Below, piece after piece: positions 6,769-13,140 of a stretch of DNA of 13,140 nucleotides. Origin of the DNA: an uncultured Paenibacillaceae bacterium (lineage in GTDB: Bacteria; Bacillota; Bacilli; Aneurinibacillales; Aneurinibacillaceae). Numbering within the stretch: position 1 is the first letter of the stretch; each line of letters opens with the position of its first letter. The translations under genes and the position numbers were made by a program. The notes below the pieces were generated by a model. The model did not search any database. It was not told the DNA's origin and worked only from the letters and a program-made list of their open reading frames with translations. The stretch covers positions 1-13,140 of the forward strand of contig CALNBV010000157.1 in NCBI GenBank assembly GCA_937874515.1, in the 5' to 3' direction.

Positions 6769-8388
6769 TCATAAAACAGTATTCTTCTCTTCGCAATCCT
6801 CAGCTAAATCATTTAATTGATCAAGATACTGATCTAGTTTATCAGCCAATAATTGTTTTTGTGCACTGGTTAACTCCTTGTTTTCAATCATTTCTTTAAA
6901 AACAGATAGATTCTCTTCCAACCCTTTTAGTACATTTAGGAATTCCAACGTTAATTCGGGTTGATCTTCAACCTGCCATTCCATAGAAACTACAGAAGGC
7001 TCAAGCATCACTTTTTCCATTCTTACAGGTACATCTACAGACATATCCAATAGACTTCGAATTTCTTCAGCAAAACTTAAACTGACTTTTTCTTCTCCAT
7101 GAACCACAAATACTTCTTTTACTTTTGTTTTAAAAGAAGAGAGCCAATTTAATAATTCATTTTTATCTGCATGGGCTGAAAACCCTTCAATATTGTGAAT
7201 ATGGGCAGCCACTTTTATTTCTTCTCCAAAAATTCGCACCCGTTTTGCGCCATCAACCAATTTTCTCCCCAGAGTTCCTTCTGCTTGATAGCCCACAAAG
7301 ACAATGTGGGATTTTTGCCGCCAGAGATGATGTTTTAAATGATGTTTGATTCTTCCAGCCTCACACATCCCACTGGCAGAAATAATAATAGAACCACTTG
7401 TAATCCGATTTAACTTCTGGGATTCTTCAGAAGTAACGATAAATTGGAGCCCGGGAAAGGCTAAGGGATCGATTCCCTTGTTTATATGTTCATGGCTTTC
7501 CTTATCAAAAACACGGGTGTTTTCTTGAAATATTTTTGTTGCTTCAATGGCCAATGGACTATCGATAAATACAGGGAGAGGGGCGATTTCCCCTTCCTGT
7601 AAGAGTTCAGTCAAATTATATATGATTTCCTGGGTTCTACCCACAGCAAAAGAGGGGATAATGATGTTGCCTCCATCTCTTTGAATAGTGCGAATGATTT
7701 TACCCAGGATTTTTTTAGGTTCCTCTGTTTTTTTATGTAACCGATCCCCATAGGTGGATTCAATAAATACATAATCAGCTTCCTCAATCATACTGGGATC
7801 TTTCACAATGGCTTGATTAGGATTGCCCAAATCCCCTGAGAACACCAGTTTAACCTTCTCACCATTTTCAATCCAAATCTCAATGATAGAAGATCCTAAA
7901 ATATGCCCAGCATCTTGAAACCTGAGGGTAATCCCAGGAAGGATTTCATTCAATTCTTGATACTCTATCCCTTTAAATTGTCTCAAGGATTTTCTTGCAT
8001 CTTCTTCTGTATATAAAGGGTTTTGCAAAGAACGTCCCTTTCTTTTTCGCTTCCGATTAAACCATTCTGTTTCCAACTCTTGAATATGCCCACTATCAGG
8101 CAGCATGATCGAACATAAATCTACAGTTGTGGAGGATGTATAGATAGGTCCTTTATATCCATCTTTACAAAACTTCGGAATCAGGCCACTATGATCAATA
8201 TGTGCATGGGTTAAAACCACTGCAGAGATTTCATGAGGGTTTACAGGAGGTGAAACCTGATTAAGTTCTTCTAATTGTTTCCTTCCCTGAAACATGCCGC
8301 AATCTACAAGAATTTTATAGTCGCCTGTATCAATTAAATAACAGGAACCAGTAACCGTACGAGCCCCACCAAGAAATTGAATTTCCAT
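6769..8388 (-). CDS. Beta-CASP metallo-beta-lactamase RNase (CPSF-like)
   Basis: A 539-residue protein of the beta-CASP metallo-beta-lactamase family, which includes Thermus TTHA0252 and eukaryotic CPSF73. Zinc-site motifs are HAHIDH (61-66), H162 in GHILGS and D186 in SGDLG. Beta-CASP motifs are E210 in FIESTYGDR, PSFAVGRTQE (245-254), H396/H398 in AAHIHNIEGF, H406 in FSAHAD and H430 in VVHGE. All metal ligands appear intact, so it should be an active ribonuclease. Residues after about 450 form an extension of about 90 residues, mostly helical and charged, beyond the roughly 430-residue minimal enzyme. It is distinct from RNase J, whose sequence and C-terminal domain differ. The start is ATG 8388, whose AGGAG overlaps the nrdR stop. 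Its stop TGA is 17 bases before the dnaB start. Confidence 0.88.
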   Translation of the reverse strand: MEIQFLGGARTVTGSCYLIDTGDYKILVDCGMFQGRKQLEELNQVSPPVNPHEISAVVLTHAHIDHSGLIPKFCKDGYKGPIYTSSTTVDLCSIMLPDSGHIQELETEWFNRKRKRKGRSLQNPLYTEEDARKSLRQFKGIEYQELNEILPGITLRFQDAGHILGSSIIEIWIENGEKVKLVFSGDLGNPNQAIVKDPSMIEEADYVFIESTYGDRLHKKTEEPKKILGKIIRTIQRDGGNIIIPSFAVGRTQEIIYNLTELLQEGEIAPLPVFIDSPLAIEATKIFQENTRVFDKESHEHINKGIDPLAFPGLQFIVTSEESQKLNRITSGSIIISASGMCEAGRIKHHLKHHLWRQKSHIVFVGYQAEGTLGRKLVDGAKRVRIFGEEIKVAAHIHNIEGFSAHADKNELLNWLSSFKTKVKEVFVVHGEEKVSLSFAEEIRSLLDMSVDVPVRMEKVMLEPSVVSMEWQVEDQPELTLEFLNVLKGLEENLSVFKEMIENKELTSAQKQLLADKLDQYLDQLNDLAEDCEEKNTVL

Positions 8389-8398
8389 TTACCTACTC

Positions 8399-8866
8399 CT
8401 ATTCATTCTTTCTACCGTTTCTCAATAGTTCTTCCAATTCCCTCACGAACACATTGATATCTTTAAATTGGCGATATACTGAAGCAAAACGAACATAGGA
8501 TACCTCATCCACTTCGTATAATGCCTTCATTACTAATTCCCCAATATCCTTACTTTCTACTTCCGTTTGTGCTGTATTGCGAAGTTCCCTTTCAATCCCA
8601 TCAACCATATTCTCCAAGGTCTCTAAAGGAACCGGCCTTTTTTCGCAAGCTCGAATTAATCCCCGCAATATTTTGTCCCTGCTAAACTCTTCCCGGGTTC
8701 CATCTTTTTTCACAACAATAAGAGGAGTTTCTTCCACCACTTCAAAGGTGGTAAATCTTCTCCCGCATTTTTCACATTCTCGCCTTCTGCGGATGGATTT
8801 AAAATCATTAATGGGACGAGAATCTAGGACTCTTGTACCATTATGTGTGCATAAAGGACAGCGCAT
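8399..8866 (-). CDS. nrdR: Transcriptional repressor NrdR
   Basis: A 155-residue regulator that represses ribonucleotide reductase genes in response to ATP/dATP. An N-terminal zinc ribbon has C3, C6, C31 and C34 (MRCPLC ... CEKC) followed by RRFTTFE, a signature of the family. An ATP-cone domain covers about 49-139 (VVKKDGTREEFSRDKI). Length is typical. The start is ATG 8866, with TTGGAGTG about six bases upstream. It is the first gene of the run nrdR-RNase-dnaB-dnaI; the next start is ten bases after its stop. In B. subtilis nrdR (ytcG) is likewise just upstream of dnaB. No NrdR box is visible in front of it. Confidence 0.96.
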   Translation of the reverse strand: MRCPLCTHNGTRVLDSRPINDFKSIRRRRECEKCGRRFTTFEVVEETPLIVVKKDGTREEFSRDKILRGLIRACEKRPVPLETLENMVDGIERELRNTAQTEVESKDIGELVMKALYEVDEVSYVRFASVYRQFKDINVFVRELEELLRNGRKNE

Positions 8867-8877
8867 GTTATCACTCC

Positions 8878-8933
8878 AATTTATCTCCGTACTTTTCCCC
8901 TAGTTTGTCCCACATTCAACGTTGGAGTCAAGC
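8878..8933 (-). promoter_or_regulatory. Likely promoter region of the nrdR operon
   Basis: After the gapB terminator the minus strand holds TTGACT (8929-8924), a good -35, but no good -10 at 16-18 bases; CAAACT about 19 bases away is the nearest. A second option, TTGAAT, also lacks a clear -10. A promoter is expected here because the terminator isolates gapB, but the exact site is uncertain. Confidence 0.35.
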
Positions 8934-8950
8934 TTTTATTAAAGAAAGCG

Positions 8951-8977
8951 AAAAAGGACCTACCCATTGGTAGATCC
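8951..8977 (-). terminator. Rho-independent terminator of gapB
   Basis: On the minus strand GGATCTACC (8977-8969) pairs with GGTAGGTCC (8964-8956), nine pairs including one G-U, across the loop AATG, then TTTTT and further T-rich sequence. It lies 23 bases after the gapB stop and separates gapB from nrdR. Confidence 0.92.
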
Positions 8978-9000
8978 CTCCTCATTATTTAATGGTAAGA

Positions 9001-10035
9001 TTACACATTAACTTCAACTTTTTTTTTCGTAAAAGAAGCTTCTGATACAAACTTGGCAAGGTCAAGTACGCGGCAAGAATAACCCCATTCATTGTCATAC
9101 CAGGCTAATACTTTTAATTGTGTATCGCCCATAACCATAGTAGACAATCCATCTACTACAGTAGATACTTCTGAACCATTGAAATCAGAAGAAACAAGAG
9201 GTTCATCCGTATAACCAAGAATTCCTTTTAGGCTAGATTCACTAGCTTCACGGAAAACTTGATTTACTTCTTCAGCAGTTACGGATGTATTCAATTCAAC
9301 CACAAGGTCTACAACAGATACGTTAGGTGTAGGAATACGTAAAGCAAATCCGTTTAATTTTCCCTGTAATTGAGGAAGAACTTTCGCTACTGCGCGAGCG
9401 GCGCCAGTTGATGTTGGAATTATGGATTGTGCACATGCACGAGCACGGCGTAAATCTTTATGTGGGTTATCCAAATTCTTTTGATCATTAGTATAAGCAT
9501 GAATGGTAGTCATCATGCCATACTTAATGCCAAATTTCTCATCTAATACTTTAGCTACAGGTGCAAGACAGTTGGTGGTACATGAAGCATTCGATATAAT
9601 TTGATGATTATAATAGTCATAAGCATCTTCATTGACACCCATAACAATTGTTACATCTTCATTTTTGCCAGGTGCGGTAATTACAACTTTCTTCGCCCCA
9701 GCTTCTATATGTTTGCTTGCGCCTTCGTGGTCTTTGAACTTACCTGTTGCTTCAATTACAATTTCGATACCAAGATCTTTCCATGGTAAGTTAGCTGGAT
9801 TGCGATCAGATACTAATATGGTTTTCTTACCATTTACAATAATGGTATTCCCATCAGTTTCCACTTTATCAGCAAGATTTCCATGAATGGTATCGTATTT
9901 AATAAGGTGCGCGAGAGTCTCCACCGGATAGCTGGCATTGATCGCCACGATTTCTACTTCAGGATCATGAATGGCTTTGCGGAATACCATCCGCCCGATG
10001 CGACCAAAACCATTAATGGCAATTTTTGTCGTCAT
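9001..10035 (-). CDS. gapB: NADP-dependent glyceraldehyde-3-phosphate dehydrogenase, GapB type
   Basis: This enzyme works in the gluconeogenic direction, reducing 1,3-bisphosphoglycerate to glyceraldehyde 3-phosphate in the cytosol. From ATG 10035 it has 344 residues. The Rossmann motif is INGFGRIGR; the coenzyme loop reads INASYPVETLAHLIKYDT, with Ala/Ser where the NAD-specific glycolytic GapA has Asp, matching B. subtilis GapB. The catalytic cysteine is C152 in NASCTTNC and the histidine is H179 in TIHAYTNDQ. The conserved C-terminal YDNEWGYSCRV is present. The longer reading frame to 10068 adds 11 residues (MCNIWRKGNLL) unlike the family; GGAGGAAGGGG lies nine bases before the chosen ATG. 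It has its own promoter with candidate CcpN sites and its own terminator. B. subtilis places speD after gapB; here speD is absent. Confidence 0.96.
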   Translation of the reverse strand: MTTKIAINGFGRIGRMVFRKAIHDPEVEIVAINASYPVETLAHLIKYDTIHGNLADKVETDGNTIIVNGKKTILVSDRNPANLPWKDLGIEIVIEATGKFKDHEGASKHIEAGAKKVVITAPGKNEDVTIVMGVNEDAYDYYNHQIISNASCTTNCLAPVAKVLDEKFGIKYGMMTTIHAYTNDQKNLDNPHKDLRRARACAQSIIPTSTGAARAVAKVLPQLQGKLNGFALRIPTPNVSVVDLVVELNTSVTAEEVNQVFREASESSLKGILGYTDEPLVSSDFNGSEVSTVVDGLSTMVMGDTQLKVLAWYDNEWGYSCRVLDLAKFVSEASFTKKKVEVNV

Positions 10036-10044
10036 TAATAAGTT

Positions 10045-10055
10045 CCCCTTCCTCC
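10045..10055 (-). promoter_or_regulatory. gapB ribosome binding site deciding the start
   Basis: GGAGGAAGGGG lies nine bases before ATG 10035 and inside the longer frame starting at 10068. This fixes the start at 10035. Confidence 0.75.
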
Positions 10056-10065
10056 ATATGTTACA
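10055..10065 (-). promoter_or_regulatory. Second, weaker candidate CcpN operator of gapB
   Basis: TGTAACATATG matches the recalled CcpN consensus TRTGHYATAYW in 9 of 11 positions, in the same orientation as the better site. It lies at about +12 to +22 of the expected transcript, 37 bases from the first site, centre to centre. Confidence 0.4.
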
Positions 10066-10082
10066 CACTATTCCCTGTATTT

Positions 10083-10110
10083 ATTATATTAAGTATGACA
10101 CTTTTTGCAA
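10083..10110 (-). promoter_or_regulatory. Promoter of gapB
   Basis: On the minus strand TTGCAA (10110-10105) and a perfect TATAAT (10088-10083) are 16 bases apart. Transcription should start near 10076, about 40 bases before the gapB ATG. This is a good sigma-A promoter, and the spacer holds a candidate CcpN site. Confidence 0.8.
10092..10102 (-). promoter_or_regulatory. Candidate CcpN operator in the gapB promoter
   Basis: AGTGTCATACT matches TRTGHYATAYW, the CcpN consensus as I recall it, in 10 of 11 positions and sits between the -35 and -10. In B. subtilis CcpN represses gapB and pckA when glycolytic carbon is present. The ccpN gene itself is not in the window. Confidence 0.65.
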
Positions 10111-10163
10111 TGTATTTTATTAAAATTAATTAAGTTTGAATTTTCTGACATATCAATCACAGG

Positions 10164-10193
10164 AAACACCCCCCTTTATTGGCGGGGTTGTTT
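10164..10193 (-). terminator. Hairpin at the end of the polA-mutM-coaE-transglycosylase unit
   Basis: AAACACCCC (10164-10173 region) pairs with GGGGTTGTTT (10184-10193), nine pairs with one mismatch, three bases after the transglycosylase stop. On the minus strand no U-run follows, so it is not a classic terminator in that direction; the T-rich flank lies on the plus-strand side, where no gene is read. It may still mark the 3' end of the transcript. Confidence 0.45.
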
Positions 10194-10195
10194 CT

Positions 10196-10771
10196 TTATT
10201 TGTGTATAAATTCATCCTCATAAATTTTTCGGTATTTATCCTGATAATAAAGCACTCTCTGTACATAATGCCGGGTTTCTCCAAAGGGAATCTTCTCAAT
10301 GGTTTCCTTTTGTCCATCCCATACCCCATCATTTAACCATTTTCGTACATTTCCAGGGCCTGCATTGTAAGCAGCAATAGTAGCATACAGATTATTATCA
10401 AACTCCTTATAAAGGAAGTTTACATACCAGGAGCCCAGTTCAATATTCAGGTCTGGTTCATCCAGATATTCTTTTGCCATTTTAGAAAAATTAGCTTCCT
10501 CAATAATCCACTTTGCAGTATTGGGCATCACTTGCATGAGTCCCACTGCACCCTTTTTGGAAACACGACGGGGATTGTATTTCGACTCAATTTTAATGAT
10601 AGCCATAATTAAATAAGGGTCCACATTATGATGGGCTGCAGAATTTTTAATTTCTTGTTTATAACTAACGGGAAAGATGATTTTTAAAACCAGGGAAGAA
10701 TCCAACAAAATAAATGTAACCAATAAAATAATTAAGGAGACAACATACCTTTTTTTCTTCATTAATTCCAT
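10196..10771 (-). CDS. Membrane-anchored lytic transglycosylase (SLT domain)
   Basis: A 191-residue protein with a lysine-rich start and one hydrophobic segment (about 9-33), then an extracellular Slt70-type transglycosylase domain that cleaves peptidoglycan strands. Visible motifs are the catalytic glutamate E62 in IKIESKYNP, GLMQVMP (77-83), AAYNAGPGNV (133-142) and IPFGETRHYVQRV (161-173). All are intact. It resembles small Bacillales enzymes such as YjbJ of B. subtilis. The start is ATG 10771 with AAAGGGAG six bases upstream; a second Met three codons later is possible but too close to leave the site better placed. It begins 12 bases after coaE and so is co-transcribed with it. Its place after coaE differs from B. 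subtilis, where I do not recall such a gene between coaE and gapB. Confidence 0.92.
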   Translation of the reverse strand: MELMKKKRYVVSLIILLVTFILLDSSLVLKIIFPVSYKQEIKNSAAHHNVDPYLIMAIIKIESKYNPRRVSKKGAVGLMQVMPNTAKWIIEEANFSKMAKEYLDEPDLNIELGSWYVNFLYKEFDNNLYATIAAYNAGPGNVRKWLNDGVWDGQKETIEKIPFGETRHYVQRVLYYQDKYRKIYEDEFIHK

Positions 10772-10783
10772 AAATTACTCCCT

Positions 10784-11392
10784 TTAAGAACCCTGATTCT
10801 GGTCCTGGAGTAACATTGAGTAGAGACCCGTAACCTGTTTTTGTGTTTCTTCAATTGTACCGCTATTATCAATTACAAAATCCCCTCGTTTCTTTTTTTC
10901 CTCTATAGGCATTTGGGATTTAATGCGATTGATTGCTTCATCTTTTGTAAACCCATTACGTTTCATTAATCTTTCCAATTGTAGTTCCTCAGGACAATAA
11001 ACAACAATAATTTTTTGTACTAAATATTCTAATCGGGATTCAAATAATAATGGAATATCCATAATTATTACTTCTTCCCCTGCTTCTTCTTCTGCCTGAG
11101 CTAGCTCATTCATTCTTTTTCTCACTGCAGGATGAACGATTCCGTTTAGTTTCTGTCTGGCTTCTTCATGGAAAAAAACAAGGGAGCCTAATTTAGCCCG
11201 ATCAATTTCCTGATTTTCTAATAGAAGTTCTTTGCCAAAGCAATTAATAATTTGTTGCCAGGCTTCTTCCCCTGGTGCCACAACCTCACGGGCAATGACA
11301 TCTGCATCTACAATTTGGGCTCCTCGTTCCCTTAACATATTCGACACCGTACTCTTTCCACATGCAATGCCACCTGTTAAACCAATTCGCAT
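10784..11392 (-). CDS. coaE: Dephospho-CoA kinase
   Basis: A 202-residue kinase that phosphorylates dephospho-CoA in the last step of coenzyme A synthesis. The P-loop is GGIACGKS (7-14), followed by DADVIAREVV (29-38) with the catalytic aspartates. The lid segment (about 140-165) carries RNGFTKDEAINRI, and FVIDNSG follows near the end. Length is normal. The start is ATG 11392 with AAGGGAG about nine bases upstream; an overlapping ATG four bases earlier is out of frame. It lies 18 bases after mutM, as in Bacillus, but ytaF, which sits between mutM and coaE in B. subtilis, is missing. Confidence 0.96.
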   Translation of the reverse strand: MRIGLTGGIACGKSTVSNMLRERGAQIVDADVIAREVVAPGEEAWQQIINCFGKELLLENQEIDRAKLGSLVFFHEEARQKLNGIVHPAVRKRMNELAQAEEEAGEEVIIMDIPLLFESRLEYLVQKIIVVYCPEELQLERLMKRNGFTKDEAINRIKSQMPIEEKKKRGDFVIDNSGTIEETQKQVTGLYSMLLQDQNQGS

Positions 11393-11410
11393 CTCATCAA
11401 TCTCCCTTAA

Positions 11411-12241
11411 TCAATTTTCCAGTTGGCATTGAGGACAATAATGGGTTCCCCTTCCTGATACAACAGTTCTAACAATAGGTGTTCCACACTCTGCACAAGG
11501 TTCCCCCTTTTTTTGGTACACTTTCAACGTATGTTGAAACTTTCCTTCTTCCCCTTGTCCATTAACATAGGATTTTACGGAAGAACCTCCAAGAGTAATG
11601 GAACGGGATAAAACATCTACAATGGAATGGTGAAGGAGAGTCCAATCCTTTTCTTTTAATTGGGAAGGAGTTTTCTCAGGGTGGATTTTAGCCTGATAAA
11701 GACACTCATCCACATAAATATTCCCTAATCCGGCCACAATCTCTTGATTCAAAAGGAGGGCTTTGATTTTACTTGTTCTTCCCTTCATCCTTCGCTGAAG
11801 CTCGTCGGGGGTAAATTGAGGATCCAGAGGCTCTAGCCCCAATTTGGCCAGAGATGGCGCTTTCTCCTCGTCCCCTTGTTTATATAAATGCATAGTTCCA
11901 AATGTACGAACATCACGATAACGAAGTTCCGTTTCGTCTGTAAAATGAAAAATCACATGGGTATGTTTCTCAACTTGTTCCTCTTTTCCATATACCCCAT
12001 ATCTCCCTTCCATGCGCAAATGGGAAAGGAGGACAAAATCATCGAAGTAAAATTTAAGGAATTTTCCCCGTCGTCCCATTTTACGAATGGTCTGCCCTTT
12101 TAACAATTCGATAAATAATTCAGGGTTGTCCGGTTCTTTAATGATTCTAGGCAATGAAACGGTGATAGAAGATATGGTTTTACCAGATACAAGTTGTTGT
12201 AATGTTCGTCTGACGGTTTCTACTTCAGGTAATTCCGGCAT
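11411..12241 (-). CDS. mutM: Formamidopyrimidine-DNA glycosylase (Fpg/MutM)
   Basis: A 276-residue base-excision repair enzyme that removes 8-oxoguanine and formamidopyrimidines and nicks the strand. The N-terminus PELPEVETVRR supplies the catalytic proline and glutamate (P2, E3 after Met removal). K60 in GRRGKF corresponds to the conserved lysine. The helix-two-turn-helix motif lies at about 164-188 (NQEIVAGLGNIYVDE). A C-terminal zinc finger has C249, C252, C269 and C272, with R264 in SGRGTHYC contacting DNA. Everything needed is present. The start is ATG 12241 with AAAGGAG six bases upstream, 11 bases after the polA stop. Coupling to polA places the glycosylase and the gap-filling polymerase in one transcript. 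Confidence 0.97.
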   Translation of the reverse strand: MPELPEVETVRRTLQQLVSGKTISSITVSLPRIIKEPDNPELFIELLKGQTIRKMGRRGKFLKFYFDDFVLLSHLRMEGRYGVYGKEEQVEKHTHVIFHFTDETELRYRDVRTFGTMHLYKQGDEEKAPSLAKLGLEPLDPQFTPDELQRRMKGRTSKIKALLLNQEIVAGLGNIYVDECLYQAKIHPEKTPSQLKEKDWTLLHHSIVDVLSRSITLGGSSVKSYVNGQGEEGKFQHTLKVYQKKGEPCAECGTPIVRTVVSGRGTHYCPQCQLEN

Positions 12242-12252
12242 AGCATTCTCCT

Positions 12253-13140
12253 TTACTTAGCTTCATACCAGCTTGGGCCATAATGAATATCCACTTTTAA
12301 TGGCACATCTAAAGGAAGCGCCTGTTCCATCACTTCAGCAACTACATTACACATGATGTTCACTTCATGGGGTGGCACTTCAAAAATTAATTCATCGTGA
12401 ACCTGCAATAACATGCGGCTTTCCAGGTTTTCTTCCTTTAATTTTTGCGCCATTTTAACCATGGCTAATTTAATAATATCTGCAGCAGTACCCTGAATTG
12501 GCGTATTCATGGCTGTCCGTTCTGCAAAACTGCGCAGGTTGAAATTACTGCTCTTAATATCTGGTAAATAGCGTCTACGATTTAATAGAGTAGTAACATA
12601 TCCTTTTTCCCTTGCTTCAATAATAATTTGCTCCATAAATTTCTTAACACCTTTAAATACCGAAAAATACTTCTCAATAAATTCCCCAGCTTCTTTACGG
12701 GAAATATTCAAGTTTTGTGAAAGACCATAATCGCTAATTCCATATATAATTCCGAAATTTACCGCCTTAGCTTGACGGCGCATATTCCCTGTAACCTCTT
12801 CTTTTTTCACGCCAAAAACATTCATGGCTGTACGTGTATGAATGTCCATATCCTGACGGAAGGCATCTACTAAATTCTCATCCTGGGAAATATGTGCCAT
12901 GATGCGTAGTTCAATTTGGGAATAATCCGCAGCTAAAATAGACCATCCCTCTTCAGATGGAACAAAGGCCTGCCTTATTTTTCTCCCTTCTTCTAAACGA
13001 ATGGGGATGTTCTGCAAATTGGGCTCCGTACTGCTTAAACGTCCTGTTGAGGTAACAGCCTGGTTAAAACAAGTATGGATTTTCCCTGTTTTTTCACTGA
13101 TTTCTTTTTTCAATCCTTCTATATAAGTGGTTTGTAATTT
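12253..13140 (-). CDS. polA: DNA polymerase I, C-terminal part (5' end outside window)
   Basis: The reading frame is open to the window edge, so only the last 295 residues are seen; the TTG at 13113 is an internal Leu (IEGLKKEI), not a start. This is the palm and fingers of a family A polymerase. Counting from the edge: STGRLSSTEPNLQNIPIR (31-48), motif A DYSQIELR with catalytic D72, motif B RRQAKAVNFGIIYG with K125, F129 and Y133, TPIQGTAADIIK (213-224), and motif C VHDE (247-250). All polymerase catalytic residues in this part are intact. The phenylalanine at the O-helix position is the usual state for Pol I. Pol I fills gaps in repair and removes RNA primers. Whether its 3'-5' exonuclease domain is intact cannot be seen here. 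Confidence 0.97.
   Translation of the reverse strand, partial: KLQTTYIEGLKKEISEKTGKIHTCFNQAVTSTGRLSSTEPNLQNIPIRLEEGRKIRQAFVPSEEGWSILAADYSQIELRIMAHISQDENLVDAFRQDMDIHTRTAMNVFGVKKEEVTGNMRRQAKAVNFGIIYGISDYGLSQNLNISRKEAGEFIEKYFSVFKGVKKFMEQIIIEAREKGYVTTLLNRRRYLPDIKSSNFNLRSFAERTAMNTPIQGTAADIIKLAMVKMAQKLKEENLESRMLLQVHDELIFEVPPHEVNIMCNVVAEVMEQALPLDVPLKVDIHYGPSWYEAK

Noticed and set aside
6752..6796. Longer dnaB start at 6796 or at the ATGA overlap at 6772
   Set aside because: The extra residues do not match the DnaB N-terminus, and GGAAGG is placed for ATG 6751.
8918..8925. CAACGTTG palindrome before nrdR as an operator
   Set aside because: Eight bases is short, there is no symmetric extension, and it does not resemble an NrdR box.
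13111..13113. TTG at 13113 as the start of a short polymerase gene
   Set aside because: The frame stays open to the window edge and the residues before it (KLQTTYIEG) continue the polymerase sequence, so it is an internal leucine.

Overview
The window looks like a chromosomal core region of a low-GC Gram-positive bacterium of the order Bacillales. The helicase-loading proteins DnaB and DnaI, the gluconeogenic GapB type of GAPDH, KimA behind a c-di-AMP riboswitch, and the order polA-mutM-coaE-...-gapB-...-nrdR-...-dnaB-dnaI are all typical of that group and resemble Bacillus subtilis. An mqnC gene suggests menaquinone is made by the futalosine route, which only some Bacillales lineages use and B. 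subtilis does not. I cannot name the species. No mobile element, CRISPR array, tRNA or rRNA is visible.

Left part (1-3150). A rho-independent terminator for an off-window plus-strand gene faces the terminator of kimA (minus strand, potassium importer). kimA has a promoter and a ydaO-type c-di-AMP riboswitch that runs almost into its ribosome binding site. Divergent from kimA is a two-gene plus-strand unit: a small membrane-anchored acidic protein of unknown function and a stand-alone bis-haem ferric-reductase-like membrane protein. It ends in a perfect bidirectional hairpin terminator shared with the convergent mqnC.

Centre (3155-8866, all minus strand). The transcript order is nrdR, a beta-CASP metallo-beta-lactamase RNase-like gene, dnaB, dnaI, then mqnC. 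The first four are packed with gaps of 10-17 bases and are probably one operon: repression of ribonucleotide reductase, RNA processing, and loading of the replicative helicase. mqnC may be a read-through gene or have its own weak promoter beside a 7-bp inverted repeat.

Right part (8951-13140, all minus strand). gapB is a separate unit with its own promoter, two candidate CcpN operators and a strong terminator. Upstream of it in transcription order lies polA (5' part outside the window)-mutM-coaE-lytic transglycosylase, a compact unit for DNA repair, coenzyme A synthesis and cell-wall turnover.

Three starts were moved from the longest reading frame because the Shine-Dalgarno spacing and family N-termini demand it: dnaI to 5278, dnaB to 6751 and gapB to 10035. 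The most interesting items are the riboswitch with almost no expression platform, the flavin-less bis-haem protein with its small acidic partner, and the beta-CASP nuclease embedded in the replication-initiation operon. I did not find a clearly novel multi-gene system; most of the window is ordinary core genome.
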